Notes: generated by a model not told the origin, from the sequence alone. A stretch of 64,000 nt of DNA from JAJKJG01 sp036389455 (GCA_036389455.1 DASVPW010000059.1:1-64000); one strand, 5' to 3'. Counted from the first letter of the stretch, positions 1 through 9,003 are shown. Program-made: numbers and translations.

Positions 1-809
1 TAGAGCGCGAAGGCCGGCAGCGGGAACTCGGCCTCGAAGCGCTGCGACAGCACGACCTGGAACACGTCGCCGGCGCGGATGTACTCCTTGGCCCGCTCGA
101 CCATCGCCTGGAACTCAGGCTGAGGAGTGTTCGAGCGCGGCGCGTGGACGTCGAGCGCCGTCGGGTCGTGGCGCGCGTCGAAGGGGAGGGGGCGCTCCAA
201 GGACCACATGGCGCGCTCGAGGCGCGCGAGCGCGCCTTCATAAGCGGCTTTCGCCGAGACGCCGCCTTGCGGCCGCACCGGCGTGATCAGGGAAATCTCG
301 TCGCGCACGGCGTCGAACACCACCATGACGGTCGGGCGCACCAGGATCGCGTCGGGGACGCCGAGCGCGTCCGGGTTCGGCTCGGGCAGGCGCTCCATGA
401 GCCGCACCATGTCGTAGCCGAGGTAGCCGAAGAGCCCGGCCGCCATGGGGGGCAGGTCCTCGCCAAGCGGAATCGCGCTCTCGGCGATGAGGGCGCGAAG
501 GGACTCGAGCGGCGGGCGGTGGTCCGCGACGAAGCCCCCCCTCCCCTGCGGCGCGCGGTCGATCTCGGCCGTGCCGTCGCGGCAGCGCCAGACGAGGTCG
601 GGGTCGAGGCCGATCATCGAGTAGCGCCCGCGCACGGCGCCGCCCTCGACGGATTCGAGCAGGAAGGCCGCGCCGCCGTGGCCCTGGCGCAGCTTCAGGA
701 AGGCCGCGACCGGCGTCTCGAGGTCGCCGACGAGGGTCGCCCGCACGACCGCGGCCTCGCCGGAGCGGTAGCGCGCCGAGAAGGCCTCGAAGTCCGGCTC
801 GGCCAGCAC
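1..809 (-). CDS. trpE: Anthranilate synthase component I (5' part of gene; 3' end outside window)
   Basis: It makes anthranilate from chorismate and glutamine together with TrpG, the first step of tryptophan synthesis in the cytoplasm. Reading the minus strand gives about 269 residues with the chorismate-binding-family N-terminal pattern: RYSMIGLDPDLVWRC, GLFGYLGYDMVRLMERLP, and then AKEYIRAGDVFQVVLSQRF, where the catalytic domain begins. The gene runs off the left edge, so the C-terminal catalytic half is absent. No in-frame ATG lies near the front; the likely start is the GTG at 807-809, seven bases after the ppiD stop and preceded by a purine-rich GGCGAGAG. The tight spacing suggests co-transcription with ppiD, a linkage usual in alphaproteobacteria. 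Confidence 0.93.
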   Translation of the reverse strand, partial: MLAEPDFEAFSARYRSGEAAVVRATLVGDLETPVAAFLKLRQGHGGAAFLLESVEGGAVRGRYSMIGLDPDLVWRCRDGTAEIDRAPQGRGGFVADHRPPLESLRALIAESAIPLGEDLPPMAAGLFGYLGYDMVRLMERLPEPNPDALGVPDAILVRPTVMVVFDAVRDEISLITPVRPQGGVSAKAAYEGALARLERAMWSLERPLPFDARHDPTALDVHAPRSNTPQPEFQAMVERAKEYIRAGDVFQVVLSQRFEAEFPLPAFAL

Positions 810-816
810 GCGCGGA

Positions 817-2724
817 TCAGCTCTCGCCGCCGCCGGCGATCGCGCGGCGCGCGGCGTCCTGGTTGATCCTGAGGCCGAGGTCCTGCTGCGCCTGCTTGAC
901 GTATTCGGCGACGAGGTCGTCCTGGAGGAACAGGCGCATCTGGTCGGCGACCGCGCCCGCCTCCTGCGTCGTGGTCACGAACGGCGGCACGGTCGCGGCC
1001 GTGACCTTGAACACCGCGCGCCCGTTGCCGGCGTCGGCGCTCGCGGCCCGCCCCACCGGCACCGAGAAGATGCGGTTAACGACCTCGGTCGAGAGCTCGC
1101 CCGAGGCGGAGCGCCTTGCGAGGTCGGCCGCGGTCTTCGCCTCGGCGCCGGCCTCCGCCGCCACGGCCTCGACGGCCTCGCCCTTCTCGAGGCGCTCGAC
1201 GAAGCCGCGGGCCTTCTCGGCAAGCCGCCGCGAGACCTCCTCGGCGCGCCATTGCGCGGCGACCTCTCCGCGGGTCTCGGCAAGGGTCTTGTCGCGGGCC
1301 GGCTCGATGCCCGTCACCTCGAACCAGACGTAGCCGCCGTTGCGGGTCCTGAGCGCCTCGTTGTCGACGCCCACGTCCGAGCCGAAGGCGGCGGCGAGCA
1401 CCGCGTCGCGCTCCGGCAGGTTCGCGACCGGGTTGCCGGCCTTGTCCTTGCCCGAGCGGTCGATCGCCGGGACGGCGACCACCTGGAGGCCGTTCTCGCG
1501 GGCGATGTCGGGGAGCGGGCGCGCCGAGGCGCGCTGGTCCTCGACCTTGTCGTGCACGTCCTCGATCGCGGTCTTCGCCCGCTCGAGGGCGATCTCGCGC
1601 TTCACCTCCGCGGCGACCTCCTCGAACGGCTTCACCCGCTCGGGCTCGACGTTGGTCACGCGCAGGAGGACGGTGCCGACGAAGCGGCCCTGCACCGGCC
1701 CGCTCGCCTGGCCGGGCGCGAGCCCGAAAGCGGCGTCGGCGACCGCCGGGTCGATCATCTCGGACTTCGCGAAGGTGCCGAGCTCGAGGTTCTTCGGATC
1801 GATGTTCTTCTCGGCCGCGATCTGGTCGAAGGTCGCGCCCTCCCTGATGCGCTGCGCCGCCGCCGCGGCGGCCTCGGCGTTCGGGAACACGATCTGCTCG
1901 ACCGTGCGGCGCTCGGGCGCGCCGAAGCGGGCCTTCGTCTGCTCGTAGCGCTTGCGGGCGTCGTCGTCCGAGACCGCGTCGGGCTTGGCGAGGGTCTCGG
2001 GCGTGACGGTCACCACGTTGACGGCCCGGTACTCGGGCGAGCGGAAGACCGACTTGCGCTCGTTGAAGAAGGCCTGGAGCTCCCCGTCCGTCGGCGCCGG
2101 GATGTCTCCGACGCCCGCCGCCGGCAGGATGAAGTACGAGGCGGCGCGGCGCTCGGCGCCGTAGCGGTGGACGGCCTCGCGGGCCGCGACCGGCACCTGG
2201 AGGGCGCCGGTGATCGCGTCCGCGAGCTGGGCGCGCACGAGCGCGCCGTGGTGCTCGCGCACGAACCCGGCCTCGGAGAGGCCGCGCTCGCCGAGGTAGA
2301 GGTCGAAGCGCGAGCGGTCGAACTGGCCGTTCGGGCCCTTGAAGCCCGGCTCGTCGGTGACGCTCCTGACCACGAGCTGGTCCGAGACCGTGAGCCCGAG
2401 GTCGCGCGCCTTCCGGTCGAGGGTCGCCTCGGTCACCATCCGGGACAGGATCTGGCTGTCGAGCCCCATGGCGCGCGCCTGCTGCGGCGTGATCGACTGG
2501 CGCGTGCGGCGGATGAGCTGCTGCAGCTCGGCCTGGTAGGTCGAGCGGTACTGGTCGGCGGTGATCTCCACGTCGCCGACCTTCGCGACCGTCACGCGCT
2601 GGGCGCCGCGGAAGATGTCGTTGATGCCCCAGATCGCGAAGCTGACGATCAGGAAGCCGAACATGACGGCGATGATCGTCTTGCCGAGCCAGGTCTGGCC
2701 GGCGGTCCTCAGCCCCTTCATCAT
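817..2724 (-). CDS. ppiD: PpiD/SurA-type periplasmic peptidyl-prolyl isomerase
   Basis: This is a membrane-anchored folding helper for proteins leaving the Sec translocon. The 635-residue protein has a short cytoplasmic start, one membrane helix at about 15-35 (TIIAVMFGFLIVSFAIWGI), a SurA_N-type helical region (about 40-200) and a parvulin domain around 260-370 (VEQIVFPN, GATFDQIAAEKN, FAKSEMIDPAVADAAF). The open frame extends upstream to 2916, but that extension is arginine-rich low-complexity sequence that would run into the tpiA leader. The ATG at 2724 (MMKGLRTAG) puts the anchor at the N terminus as in the family; a second ATG follows at 2721. It is divergent from tpiA and directly upstream of trpE. 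The substrate-binding helical part is poorly conserved, so function rests mainly on architecture and gene order. Confidence 0.92.
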   Translation of the reverse strand: MMKGLRTAGQTWLGKTIIAVMFGFLIVSFAIWGINDIFRGAQRVTVAKVGDVEITADQYRSTYQAELQQLIRRTRQSITPQQARAMGLDSQILSRMVTEATLDRKARDLGLTVSDQLVVRSVTDEPGFKGPNGQFDRSRFDLYLGERGLSEAGFVREHHGALVRAQLADAITGALQVPVAAREAVHRYGAERRAASYFILPAAGVGDIPAPTDGELQAFFNERKSVFRSPEYRAVNVVTVTPETLAKPDAVSDDDARKRYEQTKARFGAPERRTVEQIVFPNAEAAAAAAQRIREGATFDQIAAEKNIDPKNLELGTFAKSEMIDPAVADAAFGLAPGQASGPVQGRFVGTVLLRVTNVEPERVKPFEEVAAEVKREIALERAKTAIEDVHDKVEDQRASARPLPDIARENGLQVVAVPAIDRSGKDKAGNPVANLPERDAVLAAAFGSDVGVDNEALRTRNGGYVWFEVTGIEPARDKTLAETRGEVAAQWRAEEVSRRLAEKARGFVERLEKGEAVEAVAAEAGAEAKTAADLARRSASGELSTEVVNRIFSVPVGRAASADAGNGRAVFKVTAATVPPFVTTTQEAGAVADQMRLFLQDDLVAEYVKQAQQDLGLRINQDAARRAIAGGGES

Positions 2725-2881
2725 GGCGACGGATGTCCTCTCTTGGGCCCACGCGATAGCCGAAGGAGCGCGGCGGGAAAAGGGCAGAGGGAGCGAGATC
2801 GCCCGCCTGCGGCAATTGCCCCTGCGGCGGGGCTTTGCTAGGCCCGCGCACCCCCTTTCGGAAGAGCGCCCGGAGAGCCCG

Positions 2882-3646
2882 ATGACCGACCGCCCCCGCC
2901 CGCTCGTCGCCGGCAACTGGAAGATGAACGGCCTCAGGCGCTCGCTGACGGTGCTCGCCGAGATCGAGGCCGGCTATACCCCGGGCCTGAGGGCCAAGGC
3001 CGACCTCCTCGTCTGCCCGCCGGCGACCCTCGTCCACGCCGCCGCCCACGCGCTCCTCGGCTCCGGGATCGCGGTCGGGGCGCAGGACTGCCACGCTGAG
3101 GCAGCCGGCGCCTTCACGGGCGACGTCTCGGCCGAGATGCTGGCCGACAGCGGCGCAAGCCACGTCATCGTCGGCCACTCCGAACGCCGCCAATACCACG
3201 GCGAGAAGGACGCCGACGTGCGCGCGAAGGCCGCCGCCGCCCGCCGGGCGGGGCTCGTCGCCATCGTCTGCGTCGGCGAGACGCGGGAGGAGCGGGAGAC
3301 GGGCAAGACGCTTGCCGTGGTGCGCCGGCAGCTGCGCGGCTCGGTGCCGGAGGGGATGACCGCGGCGGACCTCGTCGTCGCCTACGAGCCGGTCTGGGCG
3401 ATCGGCACCGGCCTCACCCCGACGGCCGCCGACGTCGCCGAGGTCCACGCGCTGATCCGCGACGAGCTGCGCCGCCTCGTCGGCAAGGCCGAGCAGGGGC
3501 GGGTGCGCATCCTCTACGGCGGCTCGGTCAAGCCCTCGAACGCGAAGGAGCTGCTCGCGGTCGAAAACGTCGACGGCGCCCTCGTCGGCGGCGCGAGCCT
3601 CGCCGCGGCGGACTTCTTGGGGATCGCGGGGGCTTACCTGGACTGA
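2882..3646 (+). CDS. tpiA: Triose-phosphate isomerase
   Basis: It interconverts dihydroxyacetone phosphate and glyceraldehyde-3-phosphate in glycolysis and gluconeogenesis. The 254-residue length matches the TIM-barrel family. Catalytic residues are visible: Lys14 in AGNWKMNG, His99 in VIVGHSERR, and Glu169 in AYEPVWAIGTG, with the phosphate loop ILYGGSVKP near the C terminus. The open frame begins at 2561, but everything before 2882 is antisense to ppiD, so the ATG at 2882 is chosen. In related genomes tpiA is normally followed directly by secG; here a 5-kb accessory stretch separates them. Confidence 0.97.
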   Translation: MTDRPRPLVAGNWKMNGLRRSLTVLAEIEAGYTPGLRAKADLLVCPPATLVHAAAHALLGSGIAVGAQDCHAEAAGAFTGDVSAEMLADSGASHVIVGHSERRQYHGEKDADVRAKAAAARRAGLVAIVCVGETREERETGKTLAVVRRQLRGSVPEGMTAADLVVAYEPVWAIGTGLTPTAADVAEVHALIRDELRRLVGKAEQGRVRILYGGSVKPSNAKELLAVENVDGALVGGASLAAADFLGIAGAYLD

Positions 3647-3656
3647 GCTTCGCATC

Positions 3657-3917
3657 GTGGAGATCGAGCTTAGCCGGCATGCCCGTCTCCGGATCGAACG
3701 ACGCGGGCTTACCATTGCATGGGTGGAAGAAGTGGCACGGCGTCCCGAGTGGCGAGAGCCGGACCGAAGCGATCCTCAATTGGAGCGACGGTTCGGAAGG
3801 ATCGCCGAGATGGGCGGGCGGGTTCTCCGTGTGGTAATATTACCAATCTCGGCCGAGAGATGCCGCGTCGTGACGGCTTTCTTCGACCGAGACGCACGGA
3901 ACCCGAACGAGCCATGA
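3657..3917 (+). CDS. DUF4258 domain protein (toxin-like partner)
   Basis: An 86-residue protein of the DUF4258 family, recognised from SRHARLRIERRG near the start, WVEEVARRPEWREPD, LERRFGRI, and the closing block GGRVLRVVILPISAERCRVVTAFFDRDAR. The start is a GTG ten bases after the tpiA stop. Its stop overlaps the next gene's ATG as ATGA, so the two are probably translationally coupled. DUF4258 genes often sit next to DUF2283 genes, and the layout of two very small overlapping genes resembles type II toxin-antitoxin pairs. No biochemical activity is established for the family that I know of, so calling it a toxin is inference. Confidence 0.8.
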   Translation: MEIELSRHARLRIERRGLTIAWVEEVARRPEWREPDRSDPQLERRFGRIAEMGGRVLRVVILPISAERCRVVTAFFDRDARNPNEP

Positions 3918-4162
3918 CTTCCGACGCCCGAACCAGCTACGACGAGGAGGCCGACGCCGCCTACCTCACGCTCTCCGATGCGCCGGTCGCCGAGACGGAC
4001 GAGGTCGCAGACGGCATCCACATCGACTACGACGCCGCCAATCGCCCGGTCGGGATCGAAGTCCTTTCCGTGAAGCGCCGCCTCGGCGGGGGCGATCTCG
4101 AATCGTATCTGCGGGGCTTGGCGGAGGGCTTGCTGGCGTCGAGCCGGCAGGCCGCCGAGTAG
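3914..4162 (+). CDS. DUF2283 domain protein (antitoxin-like partner)
   Basis: An 82-residue acidic protein of the DUF2283 family. The signature is a beta-strand-rich block, SYDEEADAAYLTLSDAPVA, then DEVADGIHIDYDAANRPVGIEVLSVKRR. The open frame extends upstream to 3719, but that stretch overlaps the DUF4258 gene; the ATG at 3914 inside the ATGA junction is the natural start. The C-terminal tail GGGDLESYLRGLAEGLLA looks helical and could wrap a partner. By position it is the antitoxin-like member of the pair, which is an inference from arrangement only. Confidence 0.8.
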   Translation: MTSDARTSYDEEADAAYLTLSDAPVAETDEVADGIHIDYDAANRPVGIEVLSVKRRLGGGDLESYLRGLAEGLLASSRQAAE

Positions 4163-4220
4163 CACGCGGGGCGGGCAGGAGCTGTGCCGCGCTCGCCGTT
4201 GGGTCAGGAGGGACGAGACG

Positions 4221-4643
4221 ATGCGCGTGATGGTGCTGGTGAAGGCGACGAAGGACTCGGAGGCGGGGCTCATGCCCTCGACCGAGCTCCTCGAGGCCAT
4301 GGGCCGGTTCAACGAGGAGCTGGTCAAGGCCGGCATCATGCAGGCCGGCGAGGGCCTGAAGCCGTCGTCTCAAGGCAAGCGCGTCGCCTTCGACGGCGAA
4401 AGCCGCACCATCATCGACGGCCCCTTTCCCGCGACGAGCGAGCTCGTCGCCGGCTTCTGGCTCTGGCAGGTCAAGGACATGGACGAGGCGGTCGCCTGGG
4501 TGAAGCGCTGCCCGAACCCCATGCCCGGCCCGAGCGAGATCGAGATCCGCCCGCTCTACGAGATGGCCGACTTCGGCGAGGCGCTGACGCCCGAGGTCGC
4601 CGAGCTGCACGAGCGGACGCGGGAGAAGGTGGAGGGGCGGTGA
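4221..4643 (+). CDS. YCII-related domain protein
   Basis: A 140-residue cytoplasmic protein of the YCII/DGPF family. It begins with the beta strand MRVMVLVKATKDSEAG, and carries RTIIDGPFPATSELVAGFWLWQVKDMDEAVAWVKRCP, with the family's DGPF motif, and IEIRPLYEMADFGEAL at the end. The fold is a ferredoxin-like dimer; many such genes sit beside ECF sigma factors, but none is visible here. The substrate is unknown. An RBS-like GGAGGGACGAGACG lies just upstream of the ATG. It lies between the DUF4258/DUF2283 pair and the helicase gene but has ordinary high-GC codon use, so it need not belong to either. Confidence 0.85.
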   Translation: MRVMVLVKATKDSEAGLMPSTELLEAMGRFNEELVKAGIMQAGEGLKPSSQGKRVAFDGESRTIIDGPFPATSELVAGFWLWQVKDMDEAVAWVKRCPNPMPGPSEIEIRPLYEMADFGEALTPEVAELHERTREKVEGR

Positions 4644-4719
4644 GGCTGAGGTGGCCACCGCTGCTTGCACAGCTTAAAAGCTAGCGAGAACCCTAGTCTA
4701 TGATTGGAAGTGTTTCATT

Positions 4720-7700
4720 ATGCCAGTCCACATTACTGCCCGTCTTGCCTGGCATGACGACGGTTGGAACGGAGCTGTTTGCAGTCGTCCCGAGCGCAAT
4801 ACCTATTGTGTCGGTTCGAAGTCGTACCCAGGCGACGTGATCGCGCACAGCCGCAATCTAATTGTCGAGCAGCGTTACGCGGGCTGTAACGCGAGGCAAC
4901 TCAAAGGCGCTTATGTCCCGCCATGCTGTTATAGCTACAACGCTTTCAGCACCGATGAAGCGCTTGCGGCATCGGATCCACCTGAGTTTTTCTACGGTGG
5001 TGCCACCCGGCGCGAGTGGATATTGCCGCCTGCAACCGTGTGCGTTTGGCCTTATGACGCCATGTACGCCGATAACGTGAAGGTTGAGGGACGGCTCGAC
5101 AACGACCAGCGCCGAGACAATACACTTGAGTTCTTCGTCCCAATCGAGAAAGGACCAAAGAGCCGGAGTCTCATATTTTATTATGCCAACTATTCTAATC
5201 CATTTTCGGAGGAAGAAGCCCAACGATATGTGCTGATCGGCGTCTCTCGAATTACGGATGTCGGGGAGGAGCTCCAGTATGAGCAGGTAAACGATTACGT
5301 CACCCAACGCTACGCCGGCGGCATGATTTGGGCGCGCAATATCACTTCGGCTTACCCCAACGAAGGTGTGCGCTTGCCATATCATCTTTACCGCGACGAT
5401 CCCGAGCGGCTGGCGCAACTGGCGCTATACCCCGAGAACCCGCAGCTCTGCAAAATGGGCTCGCGACACCTTACGGATGATGACGCGATTGGTTTTTTGG
5501 AACAGTTTTTAGCGCGAGTTCGATGGCTGCAAGATATCAGGGATACGTCTGAGAACTGGGCGACGCGCGCGGACTGGCTGTCGAGCCAGATCGCCAAGCT
5601 TTGGAGCAGCCGCGGGCTTTATCCAGGTCTTCTTCGCGTGCTGGAAGCGGTGGGAGCCGAGGCGCTGATTGATCCGGCCAAAGTCGTCTGTGAGGCCGAA
5701 GGTCAGCAAACCGCTCATCGCCTGGTCTTCGACGCGTTGGAGCGCAAGGCCAAGAACGCTGTCTCGGCGGGCCTGAGCGCCTCCGACCTCAACCGGCTAT
5801 CCCGCCAGTGGTTGCTTTTGGACGAAGACGCTCAGAAGCTGCTTCGAGACGTTCTCCCCCGCTTCGACCTCCAAACGGAGACGATCGCGCATATTCTCAG
5901 TGACGACCGCGCTGCCCATCAGTTGACAGCAGATCTCGCGGCGCTCGCCGAAAATCCGTATCTTCTGGCCGAGCAATATGTCGGCGAGGCTGCAAGCGAT
6001 CGAATTTCTTGGAGCGTGATCGACCGTGGCGCGCTTCCCTCGCCCGAGCTCGGTCCGTCACTTGCTGGGATGGACTACAACGACGCGCGGCGGTTCCGGG
6101 CGGTGTGCGTAGAGCACCTCCGGATGGAACCTAATCATACCTTTCGCTTCGCGCGCGAACTCCTCTTTGAGATCACTGAGCGGATGGCGCGCCTGCCGGA
6201 TTGGAAGCAAGCCGTCTTCAATGAGCGCTACTTTAAAGTCGACGCCGAGTTCCTGTCCGAAGCTCTCGTGCTCCAGCCACGCGATCTCGGACTGACCGTC
6301 TACTTGCGCGCTGTGTACGAGGATGAACGGCTCGTTGAAGGTACCCTGCGCAACCTTTCAGCCCGTTCCAACATTGCACTCAAGCGTCCAGTCACAGCCG
6401 CCGATTGGCGAGCCTGGGCATTCAAGTCTGAAAGTCCGCTCGCACTTAAGGCCACGGATGAATACGAGCAGGCGGTAGCCGAGCAGGTCGAAGTCTGCGC
6501 ATCGCTGCTGCCCTGCCCAATCGCCGTGGTCACCGGACCGGCGGGCACTGGCAAAACCACCGTCATTGAGGCCCTGGTCCGGGCCATTCGGAAGACTGAG
6601 GGCGAGGGCGCTAGCCTTCTCGTGCTCGCTCCGACGGGTAAGGCGACTGATCGCGTGCGCGAGGTGTTCGACAAGGCCGGACTGAATTCGGTCGCGACCT
6701 CGACCGTCCACTCCTTGCTCAGGAATCGCGGGTGGCTGAACGACAATCTCACTTTTAGGCGCGCGGGCGGAAAGCGCGCGGAGGTTGGGACGGTGATCGT
6801 TGACGAGACGTCGATGCTCGATCTCGAGCTCGCGGCCACACTCTTTCGAGCGATCGACTGGATGCAGGTCCGCCGTCTGATCCTGGTCGGCGATGCGGGC
6901 CAGCTGCCGCCAATCGGGCGCGGGCGGGTGTTCTCCGACATTATCGATTGGCTGGAAACGGAGCAGGCCGAGGGAATGGGGCGGCTTAGGACAAACATCC
7001 GCCAGATGCTCACCCGCGTGGAGGGGCGCGGGGAGGGCGTGGTCGAGCTCTCGAAGCTGTTCATCCAAGAACGGGCGCGCACGATCATGCCCACGAGCTC
7101 GGCAGACGCTTCGAGCGAGGGTGCGACCTCACCGGCGGATGAGGCGCTAATTGAGAAGCTGCACGCTGGCGGTCGCATCGACGAGGATTTGGAGCTGATC
7201 TATTGGAACGATCCGGCCGAACTCGCCTCGATTCTCATCCAGTCAGCGGAAGCTAAGATGATCGACTGGATTAAGGCCCAGAAGAGCAAAGGAGCTGATG
7301 TCTCCTCGGCGTGGAGGGTCTGGCGTGATGCACTGGACAAGGATCCGACCCGCTTCCAAGTACTGACACCGCACCGCGGGGAGCTTCATGGTGTGGAGGC
7401 ACTTAATAAAGCCTGTCAGGATAGAGTTTCCAGTATCCCAATGAGACGTGTAGGAGCCGTAGACGGTGTCACTCTTTTCGACAAGGTAATCCAGGTTCGA
7501 AACAGAACAAAGTCAAACCCGATCTGGGCTTTGGACCCTGATACTGACCAGTTATATCCTCTGGAGATTTTTAATGGCGAGATCGGCGTTACCAGCACTC
7601 TAAAGTACGACAAAAAGGTGAGGGAGCGCCTAAAGTCAGGACGCTATGGCGAGCGTCTGAAGCGCTTCGTCGTGCGCTTCGCCCGAAAGGAGAACCTGAC

Positions 7701-8403
7701 GGTCGGCTACGGTAAGGATGTTCCGGCGCTCACGCGAAGCGGGAAGAAGATCAGTCGCACCGAAAAGGTCGAAGACAACCTAGAGCTCGCCTATGCCGTG
7801 TCGGTGCACAAGGCGCAAGGGAGCGAGTTCGAGCACACTTTCGTTATCATACCCGCGCCCGACAGACGCAGCTTGTCTCCCGAATTGGTCTACACGGCCG
7901 TGACCCGAGCGAAGCGCCACTGCACCCTGTTGGTCCAGCGAGACATCTCAAGCCTGCTCGATGCACGCCGACGGGAGAACGCGCGCACACCGCAGATCAA
8001 CTCGTCGCTATTCATTTTCCACCCCGCCGCGCCCGAACTGATTCAGCGGCGGGGCTGGTATGAGACCGGCAAGATTCACAAGGCTCTAAGTGGAGATATG
8101 GTACGCTCGAAATCCGAGGTGATCATTGCCAACTTGCTGCACGAGCACGAGGTCCCCTTCACCTACGAGACTCCGCTCCTTGCGCCTGATGGGACGCTGA
8201 AGCTGCCGGACTTCACCGTGACTTGGCGGGGCGAGACCTTCTACTGGGAGCACCTCGGTATGCTCGATCAAACGCATTACTCCGATCAGTGGAAGGCGAA
8301 GCGGGCCTGGTACGATAAGTGGTTTCCAGGCCGCCTTTTAATCACAGAAGACGGCGCGGAGCTGAGTCATCAGACGAAGGCGACGATCGAGAGACTAGGA
8401 TAG
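4720..8403 (+). CDS. RecD-like superfamily 1 helicase with C-terminal PD-(D/E)XK-like nuclease domain
   Basis: A 1227-residue protein. Residues 1 to about 540 match nothing I recognise and include a cysteine-rich patch near 20-70 (AVCSRPERNTYC, AGCNARQLKG, VPPCC). A complete SF1B RecD-type motor follows: Walker A GPAGTGKTT (606-614), Walker B VIVDETSM (692-699), motif III GDAGQLPP (724-731), and late motifs SVHKAQGSEFEHTF (from 1028) and YTAVTRAKRH (from 1058). The last 100 residues look like a restriction-endonuclease fold: RSKSE with Glu1133, LPDFTV with Asp1164, YWEHLG with Glu1177. The expected lysine of E-x-K is not in its usual place, so activity is uncertain. Codon use and base composition are visibly less GC-rich than the flanks. 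A one-protein DNA-targeting defence or repair function is inferred. Confidence 0.85.
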   Translation: MPVHITARLAWHDDGWNGAVCSRPERNTYCVGSKSYPGDVIAHSRNLIVEQRYAGCNARQLKGAYVPPCCYSYNAFSTDEALAASDPPEFFYGGATRREWILPPATVCVWPYDAMYADNVKVEGRLDNDQRRDNTLEFFVPIEKGPKSRSLIFYYANYSNPFSEEEAQRYVLIGVSRITDVGEELQYEQVNDYVTQRYAGGMIWARNITSAYPNEGVRLPYHLYRDDPERLAQLALYPENPQLCKMGSRHLTDDDAIGFLEQFLARVRWLQDIRDTSENWATRADWLSSQIAKLWSSRGLYPGLLRVLEAVGAEALIDPAKVVCEAEGQQTAHRLVFDALERKAKNAVSAGLSASDLNRLSRQWLLLDEDAQKLLRDVLPRFDLQTETIAHILSDDRAAHQLTADLAALAENPYLLAEQYVGEAASDRISWSVIDRGALPSPELGPSLAGMDYNDARRFRAVCVEHLRMEPNHTFRFARELLFEITERMARLPDWKQAVFNERYFKVDAEFLSEALVLQPRDLGLTVYLRAVYEDERLVEGTLRNLSARSNIALKRPVTAADWRAWAFKSESPLALKATDEYEQAVAEQVEVCASLLPCPIAVVTGPAGTGKTTVIEALVRAIRKTEGEGASLLVLAPTGKATDRVREVFDKAGLNSVATSTVHSLLRNRGWLNDNLTFRRAGGKRAEVGTVIVDETSMLDLELAATLFRAIDWMQVRRLILVGDAGQLPPIGRGRVFSDIIDWLETEQAEGMGRLRTNIRQMLTRVEGRGEGVVELSKLFIQERARTIMPTSSADASSEGATSPADEALIEKLHAGGRIDEDLELIYWNDPAELASILIQSAEAKMIDWIKAQKSKGADVSSAWRVWRDALDKDPTRFQVLTPHRGELHGVEALNKACQDRVSSIPMRRVGAVDGVTLFDKVIQVRNRTKSNPIWALDPDTDQLYPLEIFNGEIGVTSTLKYDKKVRERLKSGRYGERLKRFVVRFARKENLTVGYGKDVPALTRSGKKISRTEKVEDNLELAYAVSVHKAQGSEFEHTFVIIPAPDRRSLSPELVYTAVTRAKRHCTLLVQRDISSLLDARRRENARTPQINSSLFIFHPAAPELIQRRGWYETGKIHKALSGDMVRSKSEVIIANLLHEHEVPFTYETPLLAPDGTLKLPDFTVTWRGETFYWEHLGMLDQTHYSDQWKAKRAWYDKWFPGRLLITEDGAELSHQTKATIERLG

Positions 8404-8601
8404 CTCATCGCGGGTCTGGCCCGAATAGCACGGGATCGCCTTCGCGCGGGCGACCTCGCTTCCTATTTGCGGGCTTGGCCGAGGAGCTTTCTGGCGCCGC
8501 GGCGGTAGGTCGCCGAACAGCTACGGTTGGACATCGCGCCCCGTTCCTGTAAGGACGGCGCGCATTCGCGGGCCTGAAAGCGCCCGCCGCGGGTTCAAGG
8601 C

Positions 8602-9003
8602 ATGCAGACTGTTCTCATCGTCGTCCACCTCCTGATCGTGCTCGCGCTCATCGGCGTGGTGCTGCTGCAGCGCTCGGAGGGCGGGCTCGGGCTCGGCGGG
8701 GGCGGGGGCGTCTCGGGGTTCATGACCGGGCGCGGGCAGGCGAACGCGCTGACGCGGGCGACCGCGATCCTCGCCGGCCTGTTCTTCCTCACGAGCCTGA
8801 TCCTCGGGATCATGGCCCATCGCGGCCGGGCGCCGACCTCCGTCTTCGACCGCGCCGCGCCGGGCGGCGCCCCGACCGAGCAGGCGCCGGGCGGGCCGGG
8901 CGGCGGCGCCCCGAACGTGCTCGACCAGCTGCGCAGCCTGCAGGGCGACCAGCCGGCCGCCCCCGCCGCGCCGAGCGGCCCGCAGGTGCCGCAGTCGCGG
9001 TAG
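8602..9003 (+). CDS. secG: Preprotein translocase subunit SecG
   Basis: SecG is the small inner-membrane subunit of the SecYEG channel. The 133-residue protein starts with a membrane helix (TVLIVVHLLIVLALIGVVLLQ), has the family's glycine-rich QRSEGGLGLGGGGGVSGFMTGRG loop, and a second helix (ATAILAGLFFLTSLILGIMA). The tail after residue 80 is a Pro/Ala/Gly-rich disordered extension common in alphaproteobacteria. It is followed by a repeat element, a strong hairpin and then pyrG, the usual alphaproteobacterial order. The 198 bases upstream, after the helicase stop, hold nothing I can identify. Confidence 0.95.
   Translation: MQTVLIVVHLLIVLALIGVVLLQRSEGGLGLGGGGGVSGFMTGRGQANALTRATAILAGLFFLTSLILGIMAHRGRAPTSVFDRAAPGGAPTEQAPGGPGGGAPNVLDQLRSLQGDQPAAPAAPSGPQVPQSR

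Noticed and set aside
1252..2841. 529-codon open frame on the plus strand across ppiD
   Set aside because: Antisense shadow of a high-GC gene; product is Arg/Asp/Gly/Leu-rich low complexity without domain pattern, while the minus-strand PpiD has clear domains.
6300..7178. 292-codon minus-strand open frame inside the helicase gene
   Set aside because: Ser/Arg-rich antisense product; overlaps the Walker A and B coding region of the true gene.
3657..8403. Integrase, transposase or att-site for the accessory insert
   Set aside because: No recombinase gene, no tRNA, and no direct repeat of useful length was seen at either border, so an integrative element could not be supported.
8319..8552. 77-codon open frame overlapping the end of the helicase gene
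   Set aside because: Starts inside the helicase gene in another frame, lacks an RBS and any domain; likely chance.
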